Assembly (NCBI GenBank): GCA_013821265.1
Contig: JACDHD010000007.1
Span: forward strand, 1 to 56,217
From: Parachlamydiaceae bacterium
GTDB lineage: Bacteria; Chlamydiota; Chlamydiia; Chlamydiales; Parachlamydiaceae
Direction of reading: 5' to 3'
Length of the DNA stretch: 56,217 nt
The notes below the pieces were generated by a model that worked only from the letters and a program-made list of their open reading frames with translations, searched no databases and had not been told where the DNA came from. Position numbers and translations under genes: made by a program. Below are positions 6,795 through 15,257 of the stretch, piece after piece; the stretch's first letter is position 1, and every line of letters starts with the position of its first letter.

Positions 6795-9586
6795 CAAGGG
6801 GACAGAGTCCCCTTAGGGAAGACAAACGTCTCTTTTGCTTCGTGCCACCAATTGAGCCACGCCTGACGATCTAATCCGAAATCTACTCCCAGGTACTTTG
6901 CCAGTACACTGTACAAATTGTTTCCGTAATTGTCACCCGTGTCTAACGTTTCATACTGGAGAGTCTCCAAAAGAACTGTCACGCCTTGCTTGTCCCCAAG
7001 TGAAAGAGCCGTAATTGCAGCTGCACGTCGCACATACATGCTAGGATCATTAAAAAGGGGACGCACCAATTCCAAAACGCCTGGAAGCGGTCGTCCTTCT
7101 AGCCCTAGTGCAATTTTATAGCGCACCATCTCCGAATCGCTATGTAATCCGGCTTCTAACCAATGCATCGTAGAAATCTTCGATCTTCTGGCAAGTGCTC
7201 CAGCAGCGATCGCTCGATTCTCTTCAGAGGTATCTGACAGCATCACTTTTCCAAGTACAGCATCTGCCTCCTCTCCGCCAAAAATTCCTACATAGTAAAT
7301 AGCCAGCTTCCTCGCATAGCTTGAAGCAATTTTGCCTTGATCCAGTGCCTCTAAAACCTCTTTTAGATAAGGGGTTTGTCGACTTTGTACCGCCCAAAGC
7401 ACTGCATAATTGAATTGGTCTTCTGGAGCTTCAGCAGGGTTTGCCAACAACTCCGAAAGATCGATAGCGAAATTGGGATACGTGAAACGCAATGTATCTA
7501 TGCTTTCATATAGCTGACGACGCCTTTCGTAATCTGCGCTTAAAATTTCTTTTACTTGCTTTTGAATTTCTTCTTGAGTGCTAGCAATCTCTAAAGGCAT
7601 GTATGCAGTGTTGCTCTTCCATCCAGTTAAAGGATCAAATGGAAATACAATGCGCGCTGTTTGTGGAAATTGCTTAAGGAAATCATTGACGTTTCCTACG
7701 TTACATGCACGCTCAACACCGGCACTATGACCAGGAATTCCCCATTGAAGCCCGGGTCCTCTTTCAAACATATCCACATGCTGAGGATAGGTGTTATTAG
7801 ACCCACACGCTAAAAACAATCCAGAAGACCATTCCAAAGGGGATTGTGGATACTGCAAATTCGTATTACTCGTCTTCTGAAAGGCATAAGTATTTCCACC
7901 TTTAGTATCGATAAAGATTCCCAACGCTTTTGGTTTGCGCGATGTTCCTACACTTTGGTCAGTTCCTTCGTAATGGTTATTACCTCCGGTATTGATCAAA
8001 ATTCCAACAGAACGATCTCCACCTACTCCTAAAGAGCCCCACCCACCCTTATAAACATCTTCTCCACCTTTACTCAGCAATATTCCAGCAGATAGATGCA
8101 ATCCTTGTCCCTGAGAATCGAAATCGGCCAAAAAGGTATTCCCAGAGCCCTCCACAACCAGTACTCCCAAACCTAGAAAGTAAGCGGAGCCATGACCCAA
8201 CCATGGAGTCTGAAAGCGATTGTTGCCTCCCCCATTATATAAAAAAGAGACGCCCCCATATAGGCTAGGATTATTTTCCCAAGGATCATATCGTACACCA
8301 GTACTTCCGCCCTGTCCAATCCCTCCGTAGCGCGATCCTCCGCGTCCTTGGATCCCGGATCGATAGCTATCATGACCTGCAGAGTCCACTAAAAAGGCTA
8401 CTCCAAGTGTACTAGAAGCGGCTTGTCCCATTCCTTCATGCAAAACGTAATCGTTGTTACCCACTTTATTCCAAAGAAGTGAAGCCCCAAAGGTTGCAAA
8501 CGATTGACCCCCAAAGTTCATCTCAAATCGATTTTTCCCAGACAGGTTCATGAGCATTCCAACGCCAAAAAATCCACATCCCTGAGAATATGCCTGAGCA
8601 GTAAAAGTGTTTTGTCCAGCGAAACTTGCAAAAACTCCAACCCCTAAAATGCCACTACCCTGTACGAAGCGCTGTCCTAAATAGGTATTTTCTCCAAAGA
8701 GATCGACATGTAATGCTGCGGGCCGTTTGCCTTCATTACCGCCAGCACCATTGAGAAAAATATTTTTACCCCCTAAATCAATAAAAAAGTCAGCTTTTTC
8801 ATTGTGCACAACATGATCGCGAGTTGAAGTAATGAATGTGAATCCCTCTTCCTCCCAAACAAAATCTTTTGGAAGGTTCACAACTGCTAGATCCTTCTCC
8901 AGTTGATGCAAGTCATCGACAATAGCTCCTAGCTGACACGCACATTCTGTCAATTTGGGTAGATCCACTTTTGATGCGAGTAAAAAGAATTGGAAAGGGG
9001 CAGAACTGCTTGTGGTAAAGAAGTCATACTCGCTGGCTTTCTCTTGATTTCCAAAAAAGAACGAATCGATGTTATTTCTTAGCCATTCTTTCTCATCTTC
9101 AGTCAATTTCGATAATGCACGCTCAGACTTATGGGAAACCGCGATAAAGGTTTTCCAAGAACGATAAATTGCTTTGCCTAAGGGCTCTCCAAACGCCTTT
9201 AAAAACTCTTTTGGGACACTATCAATTGAAATTGTCTCCTGTGTTACTGTAAAAGGAATGCCCCCTGCTCTAAATACACTCTCTGATAAAGCAAGCAAGC
9301 GATCTTCTTCAGAAACGCGTTTAATTTCTTCTGAGACTTGTTGAGCATACACAGGCAAATAATAAGGATCTCCTAAAACAGCATCTACAGCCGGAGCACG
9401 TCCTAAAGGTGAATATCCTGCTTCTACATATCTAGGAAGAATGTTTTGTTTTTCAATGAAGCTAGCTAATTCAGCTGCCGTTTCATTGACAGGGACAGAA
9501 GTAGGTGCAATCAACGCCATTTGATAGAGTCCCATCACTACCAAAATGGGAAGCAACCAATAAGACTTTAACTTTTTTGAATGCAT
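6794..9586 (-). CDS. Membrane-anchored glycine-rich (beta-helix-like) and HEAT-repeat protein
   Basis: About 930 residues. Residues 8-30 form one hydrophobic anchor, followed by a large non-cytoplasmic or soluble part. Roughly residues 260-570 contain repeats with a period near 30-35 residues and the pattern G-x-N-x-F/Y, then QG-G-F/L-GVG-x-L, then G (for example GQNTFTAQAYSQGCGFFGVG), which suggests a parallel beta-helix. The last 250 residues hold HEAT-like helical repeats (AIAAGALARRS, VRRAAAITALSLGDKQG). I start at 9586: this ATG follows the upstream flavoprotein stop (TAG, 9594-9596) by 7 bases, with GTAGG as ribosome site; the longer frame from 9625 has none. The final GTLSP residues are encoded by a GGGGACTCTGTCCCC repeat hairpin, so the original C-terminus may have been replaced. 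Role unknown. Confidence 0.8.
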   Translation of the reverse strand: MHSKKLKSYWLLPILVVMGLYQMALIAPTSVPVNETAAELASFIEKQNILPRYVEAGYSPLGRAPAVDAVLGDPYYLPVYAQQVSEEIKRVSEEDRLLALSESVFRAGGIPFTVTQETISIDSVPKEFLKAFGEPLGKAIYRSWKTFIAVSHKSERALSKLTEDEKEWLRNNIDSFFFGNQEKASEYDFFTTSSSAPFQFFLLASKVDLPKLTECACQLGAIVDDLHQLEKDLAVVNLPKDFVWEEEGFTFITSTRDHVVHNEKADFFIDLGGKNIFLNGAGGNEGKRPAALHVDLFGENTYLGQRFVQGSGILGVGVFASFAGQNTFTAQAYSQGCGFFGVGMLMNLSGKNRFEMNFGGQSFATFGASLLWNKVGNNDYVLHEGMGQAASSTLGVAFLVDSAGHDSYRSGIQGRGGSRYGGIGQGGSTGVRYDPWENNPSLYGGVSFLYNGGGNNRFQTPWLGHGSAYFLGLGVLVVEGSGNTFLADFDSQGQGLHLSAGILLSKGGEDVYKGGWGSLGVGGDRSVGILINTGGNNHYEGTDQSVGTSRKPKALGIFIDTKGGNTYAFQKTSNTNLQYPQSPLEWSSGLFLACGSNNTYPQHVDMFERGPGLQWGIPGHSAGVERACNVGNVNDFLKQFPQTARIVFPFDPLTGWKSNTAYMPLEIASTQEEIQKQVKEILSADYERRRQLYESIDTLRFTYPNFAIDLSELLANPAEAPEDQFNYAVLWAVQSRQTPYLKEVLEALDQGKIASSYARKLAIYYVGIFGGEEADAVLGKVMLSDTSEENRAIAAGALARRSKISTMHWLEAGLHSDSEMVRYKIALGLEGRPLPGVLELVRPLFNDPSMYVRRAAAITALSLGDKQGVTVLLETLQYETLDTGDNYGNNLYSVLAKYLGVDFGLDRQAWLNWWHEAKETFVFPKGTLSP

Positions 9587-9593
9587 GCTAAAC

Positions 9594-11021
9594 CTACGGT
9601 AAAAAGGGGTAATCCCTAGGATCAAACTCAGATTGATTATACTGAACTAAATTCTCAAAATTAGCTCGACTATTCTCTATAAAAAGATCCGCAGCAATAC
9701 CTGCAGCAACACGATGTGCTCCCACACCGATCCCGGGCACATCACTGCTAATTAATCCGTGACTTAGAGTAGCGGCATAGTTAAAGCAATAAAGATGTTT
9801 CAAAAAGGGGGCTTCGCCTTTCTTTTTTTCTAAAAATTCAAAGTGCGGACCTAAGTAGGGAAAGGAGCCAAATTTTTCTGCTGCATCCTTAGGCAATGTT
9901 CCTCGATCCTTCCAAAACAAAATTTTATCTGCTACATCGCGCAATTCCGGTTGCTGGGTACCATCTACTTTAAAGCCAGTTGCCAAAATCATATAGTCAC
10001 AGCGCAACTCTTCTTGCGTAAGCAGAACAACCAACTCTTCCTTTTCAACAAAAACGCATTGAATGTGCGCTTCACCCTTTACGAAAAAATTGCTGTAGCC
10101 CTGAACGCGATCCAACGCCTCATGAGGAGGAGGCCCTCCTGCACCCCAACTTTCCACCATAAAAGCATAACGCTCTTCGTCAGACAGGTGATAAAAGCCT
10201 GCACTCATTCCGTAATATGTCAGACTTGCTAATTTATTAACTTTCGGAACATGTTTGCGTCTCAACAGGAGTGTTACACTCCCTACACCTGCCTCCAACG
10301 CAACAGCAGCAGCATCAAACGCTGAGGCTCCTGCTCCAAAAACACACAAACGCTTTCCTTTTAGCGCGCGAAAATCGATCTCTTCACACGTGTGAGAGTA
10401 GTACCCTTTAGGCAAATCTTTAACAAATTCAGGTAGATCAACTCCTCCAAAGCCCCCTCTTCCTGTAGCTAGCACAAGCTTTCGCGTCATAAAATCTTCT
10501 GGCATATCCCCATGAATAACGGATAGCTTTAGCAGATTCTCGACAGGTTCCAGATGCACAAGATGGGCACAATTTTGCACAGGCAGTTGTAGCATTTCTC
10601 TAAACCAGCCCAGATACTCCATCCAAAGATGTGTGGGGATTTTTCCTAAATGCTGCCAATTTGATTCACCATATTGCGCTTCATACCATGCCTGAAATGT
10701 AAGGAGGGGGAAATTGTATGCAGGACCCACAAGATCTTTTGTAGAACGAAGCATCTTCATACGTGCATACGTATTCCATGGCCCCTCTAGACCAGGCATA
10801 CACGTATCAATAATGCGAAAATTGAAAATTCCTGCCTGTTGAAGCTGAAAAGCAACCGCTAATCCAGCCATGCCTGCACCAACAATCACCACATCAAAAC
10901 ATGTAGGCTTGCTAGGAAATGACGGAATCACCCAAGGAAATTCCCCACTGGCAAGCATGGCACGCTCTCGTCGAATTTCTTCTTCTAACTGTTTTAGTCC
11001 TACAATGCGCTGCAACGTCAT
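9594..11021 (-). CDS. Flavin-dependent monooxygenase-like oxidoreductase
   Basis: A 475-residue protein with two dinucleotide-binding motifs: FAD site DVVIVGAGMAGLAVAFQL near residues 43-60 and NADP site RLCVFGAGASAFDAA near 225-239. The ATG-motif (YMILATGFKVDG, near 345) is typical of flavin-containing and Baeyer-Villiger-type monooxygenases. The family oxygenates N, S or carbonyl centres with NADPH and O2; the substrate is unknown. No signal peptide or membrane segment is evident. It lies immediately upstream of the glycine-rich/HEAT gene, with 7 bases between its stop and that gene's start, so the two are translationally coupled and may act on a common process. A family D repeat lies just upstream. 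Confidence 0.85.
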   Translation of the reverse strand: MTLQRIVGLKQLEEEIRRERAMLASGEFPWVIPSFPSKPTCFDVVIVGAGMAGLAVAFQLQQAGIFNFRIIDTCMPGLEGPWNTYARMKMLRSTKDLVGPAYNFPLLTFQAWYEAQYGESNWQHLGKIPTHLWMEYLGWFREMLQLPVQNCAHLVHLEPVENLLKLSVIHGDMPEDFMTRKLVLATGRGGFGGVDLPEFVKDLPKGYYSHTCEEIDFRALKGKRLCVFGAGASAFDAAAVALEAGVGSVTLLLRRKHVPKVNKLASLTYYGMSAGFYHLSDEERYAFMVESWGAGGPPPHEALDRVQGYSNFFVKGEAHIQCVFVEKEELVVLLTQEELRCDYMILATGFKVDGTQQPELRDVADKILFWKDRGTLPKDAAEKFGSFPYLGPHFEFLEKKKGEAPFLKHLYCFNYAATLSHGLISSDVPGIGVGAHRVAAGIAADLFIENSRANFENLVQYNQSEFDPRDYPFLP

Positions 11022-11050
11022 TTCCTCGTTTTTTCCAATTCGTTCCCTCT

Positions 11051-11193
11051 TTGTACATGTTCACGTACTAACCAGGCCGGCCTCGGCCTGAAGGTAACCA
11101 GGGCGTCCCGCCCTGCAAAAACAGGCAGGCCTCGGCCTGGCAGACAAAAAACTAGACCATTGGACTGATCCCATACCATGGTGAACATGTACC
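11051..11193. repeat. Family D inverted repeat
   Basis: Ends TTGTACATGTTCACG and GTGAACATGTAC are inverted. Internal arms are palindromic (CAGGCCGGCCTCGGCCTG, GGCAGGCCTCGGCCTGGC) with a third hairpin, AGGGCGTCCCGCCCT. The right half recurs at 49293-49339. It lies in the divergent spacer between the flavoprotein and aquaporin genes. Confidence 0.75.
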
Positions 11194-11230
11194 CCCTTTT
11201 ACCAGGATGCGGGTTATAGAAAAATATAAA

Positions 11231-11259
11231 TTGACAACAAAATAAAAACTTCATTATCT
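11231..11259 (+). promoter_or_regulatory. Possible sigma-70-type promoter of the aquaporin gene
   Basis: A consensus -35 (TTGACA, 11231-11236) is followed after 17 bases by a weak -10 (TTATCT). The predicted transcript would start about 15-20 bases before the strong AAGGAG ribosome site at 11270. The -10 is poor, so confidence is moderate. Confidence 0.4.
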
Positions 11260-11281
11260 CTTTCTTTAAAAAGGAGATCTT

Positions 11282-11896
11282 ATGAAGTATTTATACGAGT
11301 TCATTGGCACATTTTTCTTAGTTTTAACAGTCGGTATGACTGTGTTAAATCCTGGCAGTGTAGGCCCTTTTGCACCACTAGCAATTGGATCCGCATTAGC
11401 TGTAATGGTATTTGCTGGAGGCCACGTTTCTGGCGGACACTATAACCCTGCTGTTTCCCTAGCTGCCTTCATGCGCAAGAAACTAAACTCAAAGGATCTA
11501 GGGCTTTACTGGATAGCTCAGCTTTTGGGTGGGGTTGTAGCAGCAATGGTAACGTTGTACCTTAAAGGTAATGGCGAACCAGCTCCAATGGAGCTAGACT
11601 ACCTGCCAGCACTTCTTGCAGAGTTTCTATTTACCTTTGCTCTTTGCTTTGTTGTACTGAATGTCGCTACAGCACGTGCAACAGCAGGTAATTCCTACTT
11701 TGGCTTAGCAATTGGATTTACTGTTCTTGTTGGAGCTTATGCCGTTGGTGCTATCTCTGGAGGAGCCTTTAATCCAGCAGTGGCATTAGGCATTACAATC
11801 TTAAACATTAGTGCTTGGTCAAACATCTGGGTATATGTTGTAGCAAACCTACTTGGTGGTGCAGCAGCAGCTCTTGTTGTTAAGGACATTCCTTAA
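11282..11896 (+). CDS. Aquaporin / MIP-family channel
   Basis: A 204-residue protein with six hydrophobic helices and both half-helix NPA signatures: GGHVSGGHYNPAVSLA near residue 55 and GGAFNPAVALG near 163. MIP channels pass water or small neutral solutes such as glycerol across the inner membrane. It is shorter than aquaporin Z (about 230), mainly in loops. The start is set by AAGGAGATCTT just before the ATG. Monocistronic, with a candidate TTGACA promoter upstream and a family A hairpin 15 bases after the stop that could end transcription. Selectivity for water or glycerol cannot be decided by eye. Confidence 0.9.
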   Translation: MKYLYEFIGTFFLVLTVGMTVLNPGSVGPFAPLAIGSALAVMVFAGGHVSGGHYNPAVSLAAFMRKKLNSKDLGLYWIAQLLGGVVAAMVTLYLKGNGEPAPMELDYLPALLAEFLFTFALCFVVLNVATARATAGNSYFGLAIGFTVLVGAYAVGAISGGAFNPAVALGITILNISAWSNIWVYVVANLLGGAAAALVVKDIP

Positions 11897-11910
11897 TCGC
11901 TAATTCGCTT

Positions 11911-11956
11911 TTGGAGTGCGGTGGCTTGCCACCGCTTTCCCAAACAGGAAAAGTCC
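11911..11956. repeat. Family A solo hairpin
   Basis: Only the outer hairpin of family A (GCGGTGGCTTGCCACCGC) with the family's flank CAAACAGGAAAAGT, also seen after the copy at 50500-50602. It is 14 bases downstream of the aquaporin stop. The remaining 155 bases to the next gene show nothing recognisable. Confidence 0.75.
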
Positions 11957-12112
11957 AAAGCTTGTGAAAGATGAGCAAGCTAGGAAGATCGTTTTAGCCA
12001 GAATTTTCCTATTACTACCATCTAAAAACCATATGAACATTGTGATTATCCTGTTCGCCAAAGGCGATCATGCATATCCTGTTCTCATTGCTCTTTTTGT
12101 TTTGCACTGTAC

Positions 12113-12724
12113 CTAAGGCTTGATTTCGAAGCGGAATGCGCGAAACTCTGTTGTACCAGTATTTGTATAAGCAGCTGGCTGGCTATCCGAAGGCAATTCA
12201 TACACACCTTTAGGCCAAAAATCTTCTTCTTTTGTGCCATCTACATAGTCAATAGCGAACTTTCCACCTTGAGTTATGAGCATTAAACTTGGCCACTGAT
12301 GTAAATGAGAGGGTTCTTGATCTCCTGGTTTACTTACACCCCATAAAAGACGTACAGCACCATTTTCAAACAGCACTTCATGCGAATCTGGAGCTTGAAG
12401 AATCGCGTCCTCAGCAGGTAGAGATTGTGTAGTGGCTGTTTTGCCATTAAGACTTAAACCCTTCGACTTTGTAAGGAATTGCTTCAAAATTAGCTGAGAT
12501 TCAGCATCCTGCATCTTTTCTCTAAATTCACTTAAAATAACATCGGTTGTGTGCTGATCTATTCCATGCACATTTCTCAAACAGTCCTCTAACTCTCTAT
12601 TTAGGGTCATTTGTTCATGTTCGTAGCTTTTTGTTTGCGCCTCGTTTGCCACAACACTTCCGTTGCTCATAACACAGCTTACACATAAAAGTGCGCTACT
12701 TATTCCTTTCATCATTCGCAACAT
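12113..12724 (-). CDS. Exported cupin-like protein
   Basis: A 203-residue protein with a signal peptide (about residues 1-26, hydrophobic core SSALLCVSCVM). The C-terminal half (about 110-203) looks like a cupin barrel: LWGVSKPGDQEPSHLHQWPSLMLIT contains clustered histidines where cupins bind metal, then GGKFAIDYVDG and a final TEFRAFRFE strand. Function unknown. Residues 35-100 are helical and polar. Last gene of a three-gene minus-strand unit, 9 bases after the DUF2608 gene. The start may be the first ATG or ATGs at 12715/12712, which are better spaced from AGGGGG. Confidence 0.75.
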   Translation of the reverse strand: MLRMMKGISSALLCVSCVMSNGSVVANEAQTKSYEHEQMTLNRELEDCLRNVHGIDQHTTDVILSEFREKMQDAESQLILKQFLTKSKGLSLNGKTATTQSLPAEDAILQAPDSHEVLFENGAVRLLWGVSKPGDQEPSHLHQWPSLMLITQGGKFAIDYVDGTKEEDFWPKGVYELPSDSQPAAYTNTGTTEFRAFRFEIKP

Positions 12725-12733
12725 ACATTCCCC

Positions 12734-13588
12734 CTAAATAGAGTGTTTTCTGATATACGCATCTAGCTTCTGATGATAAAACTCAGCGCCTTGATTATCT
12801 TTCATCTGTTGTGCCTCATCGTCCGTCATCAATCGGTTTTCTTCCAATAATGCAAACAACTCAATGATACCAAGAACAGGATCAAATTGATCACGCATTT
12901 GATCGTTGTGTCCATAGCGCAATCCAATAAACTCAATGTTAGAACCAGCTAAAGCAGCATTAACGGCTTCTAAAGACTTTCTTGAATCATCAATCATCAC
13001 GACTCTTGAAAACTTTGCATTATCTTTTACAAAAGTGCTCACCGCTTGCCCGATCGGATGTCCATTGGCAAATAAAATGCCATACACAAATCCATACTGA
13101 CTGAACTTGCCCTGTACAGGCACCTTGAAGTAGATGAATGTCTTCTCAAAATCAATTCCAAGGTCCTTTAGATGCTTACTGGTCACACCCGCAAAGTTTT
13201 TTGCAAATGGAGTGGACATTTCCTTCTCAGTCACAGCAAAAACAGGAATTCGTTTGGCTTGCAATTCAGCAATGAAATTAGAAGCTCCTTCTTCAACTGG
13301 CTCCTTAGGAACTTGGCTGACAATCGTGCTTGTCACTCGATTCACCAAACGCGTCCCACTTGCATCACTTATTAATGCCTTCACTCGATCGGCAAAGTAA
13401 TCTCTCCAACGTTTGTCTGATAAGGTTGCTACCGGAGCATACAGGGTCCCGTTCACGTTAAATAACACCAACGCTGTCGGAAGCACATACTGGCGCACCT
13501 GTTCGACACTATTTGTCTCAATAATTTCACCAAAACAAAAAGCGACCGGAAGCATACTCAGGATGATCAAATACTTAATTCGTTTCAT
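12734..13588 (-). CDS. Exported DUF2608-like (HAD-fold) protein
   Basis: A 284-residue protein with a signal peptide (about 1-20, IILSMLPVAFCFG). It resembles DUF2608, a HAD-like family of exported proteins found in Chlamydiae and Legionella. The position of the HAD nucleophile motif DxDxT reads LVLFNVNGTLY (residues 41-51), with both catalytic aspartates replaced by asparagine. A later acidic motif, VVMIDDSRKSLEAV, near 194 is retained. If the alignment holds, phosphatase chemistry is unlikely and the protein may be a pseudoenzyme. Its start overlaps the amidohydrolase stop by 4 bases (ATGA), so the genes are coupled. Confidence 0.8.
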   Translation of the reverse strand: MKRIKYLIILSMLPVAFCFGEIIETNSVEQVRQYVLPTALVLFNVNGTLYAPVATLSDKRWRDYFADRVKALISDASGTRLVNRVTSTIVSQVPKEPVEEGASNFIAELQAKRIPVFAVTEKEMSTPFAKNFAGVTSKHLKDLGIDFEKTFIYFKVPVQGKFSQYGFVYGILFANGHPIGQAVSTFVKDNAKFSRVVMIDDSRKSLEAVNAALAGSNIEFIGLRYGHNDQMRDQFDPVLGIIELFALLEENRLMTDDEAQQMKDNQGAEFYHQKLDAYIRKHSI

Positions 13589-15189
13589 TTTTCGTCTTCT
13601 TTATTTTGGTATTGATTCCACAATTCACGATCGATTAACACCAACTCGCCATCACTAAATTCGCCTGTAAACGTCTGTAACGGAAACGCAAAAGTCTTTC
13701 CGGTTTCATCTACGTAGGCTAAATTTTTTGTAAAAACATAGTTGGCAAGCAACGGGTTCCAATTGCGAATCTCTTTGAGCGGTTCCACTTTTTCCTGATC
13801 CAAAAGCCCCTCTTGGGCACAAATTTCATAAGCATCTTTTCTGGGCTTAATCAAATTTGTAAACGGATAATCGGATCCATAAATCAATCTCACACAACTT
13901 TCACCTGAACAGTTTAACAAATGTCTAATAAAATCAGGTCCATAATGTGTTGTGACGGCAGCTAAGTCTCCATATAATTTACCCGTCCACTCACCGGTTT
14001 TGTTCTTCTCACGCGCTTCACGCGCTAATCGCAAAAAAAGTTCATAGCCAGGAATTAATGTGCGCTCAGGACTATCTAAATCAGGAATGTTATCGCTATG
14101 TCCACAATGCGCTAAGATGACATTTACTCCCATCTGAAGCGCCTTTCTAAAACGCAATGGATTTCCCCAATCAACCCACTGTTCGTTCTCTTTATCAGTC
14201 GGAATGGTGTGCTCAGGGCCAGCGTGAGCAATTAATACCATTCCCAACTCGCGCATAAGAATGTAAAAGCGATCGATCGCTTCAGAATCTGGAGGAATAC
14301 TTTGTGGCGGCATCCACTTAACCAAACAAATGCCCTTTTGTCTTGCTGAAATAAGCTTCTCTTGCCATTTTGGATCAAATGGATGAACCGATACAGCAGG
14401 AAAAAGTTCGGAATCGTCAGAAGAAAAGGTCAAGGCAGTTTTCAGCGCAGCTTGATTTGCTAAATACGATCCCGTATTTTTCCAATCAACTTCTCCATCT
14501 GGTGTAAAGGCTTGATGAATTGGCAACACAATGCCCTCTAGTTTAGGAAAATGCGCTGCATACAATTGCAGACGTCGACGTGCTTCCTGAGTAGACCCTT
14601 CTGGCGATGTCATTCCTGCAGCGTAGCGCAACACCATAAAGGTGAAGTAATCCATCCACGTTGCAATTCCCAACGCTGCACTTTTTGGATTTAAGTAATT
14701 ACCCTCATCATAGCCAAGATTATGCAAGTGCATGTCGTACACTTTAGGCATATCCACAAGGCTATCGTAGACCAATTGCTGCGCCTCTAGCGAAAGAACA
14801 GCATCGCCGTAAGGTCCTTGAACCAATAGTTTTTGAATATCGAAACGGGCAAGATTTTGTTCTAACTGATTTTGAGTAACGTCACCATGTACGATGACGC
14901 CCATACGACAGGCGACATACCCTAACATCCTGTCTAAGCGCCCTTCAGCATGCGCTTTATAGTACTGCTTTACTTTTTCTGAGTCCCCTTGAGCCCATGC
15001 TGGAATGGTTTTAGAGTCTTCTTTCCACACTTCAACAGCATATTCTTCTGATAAAGTTCCGTCTAGTACTGCTTGTCGCAGTTTAATGGCTTCCTGATCG
15101 TACTCTGAATGGGATGCGTGCGCTCCCAAAGTCAATGACACACCTGTCATCAAGACCAGAAATATAGTTCTCTTTAATAGCATACACAT
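13585..15189 (-). CDS. Exported amidohydrolase-2-type metal-dependent hydrolase
   Basis: A 534-residue protein with a signal peptide (about 1-26, ending AHA|S). TIM-barrel amidohydrolase landmarks appear in order: YDMHLHNLGYDEG (HxH metal site, near residue 152), LVKWMPPQ near 277, LIAHAGPEH near 305, ILAHCGHSD near 346 and IYGSDYPF near 425 (catalytic Asp). The metal ligands are all present, so it should be an active hydrolase or decarboxylase; the substrate is unknown. The first 130 residues are an unassigned helical region. It heads a unit with the DUF2608 and cupin genes, and all three products carry export signals. No clear ribosome site precedes either start candidate (15189 or 15183). 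Confidence 0.82.
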   Translation of the reverse strand: MCMLLKRTIFLVLMTGVSLTLGAHASHSEYDQEAIKLRQAVLDGTLSEEYAVEVWKEDSKTIPAWAQGDSEKVKQYYKAHAEGRLDRMLGYVACRMGVIVHGDVTQNQLEQNLARFDIQKLLVQGPYGDAVLSLEAQQLVYDSLVDMPKVYDMHLHNLGYDEGNYLNPKSAALGIATWMDYFTFMVLRYAAGMTSPEGSTQEARRRLQLYAAHFPKLEGIVLPIHQAFTPDGEVDWKNTGSYLANQAALKTALTFSSDDSELFPAVSVHPFDPKWQEKLISARQKGICLVKWMPPQSIPPDSEAIDRFYILMRELGMVLIAHAGPEHTIPTDKENEQWVDWGNPLRFRKALQMGVNVILAHCGHSDNIPDLDSPERTLIPGYELFLRLAREAREKNKTGEWTGKLYGDLAAVTTHYGPDFIRHLLNCSGESCVRLIYGSDYPFTNLIKPRKDAYEICAQEGLLDQEKVEPLKEIRNWNPLLANYVFTKNLAYVDETGKTFAFPLQTFTGEFSDGELVLIDRELWNQYQNKEDEK

Positions 15190-15257
15190 AAATCATAACT
15201 CGTTGTTGTACAAAGATTTATATTAAGATACCAGCATTATGATACTTTTTCAATTCC

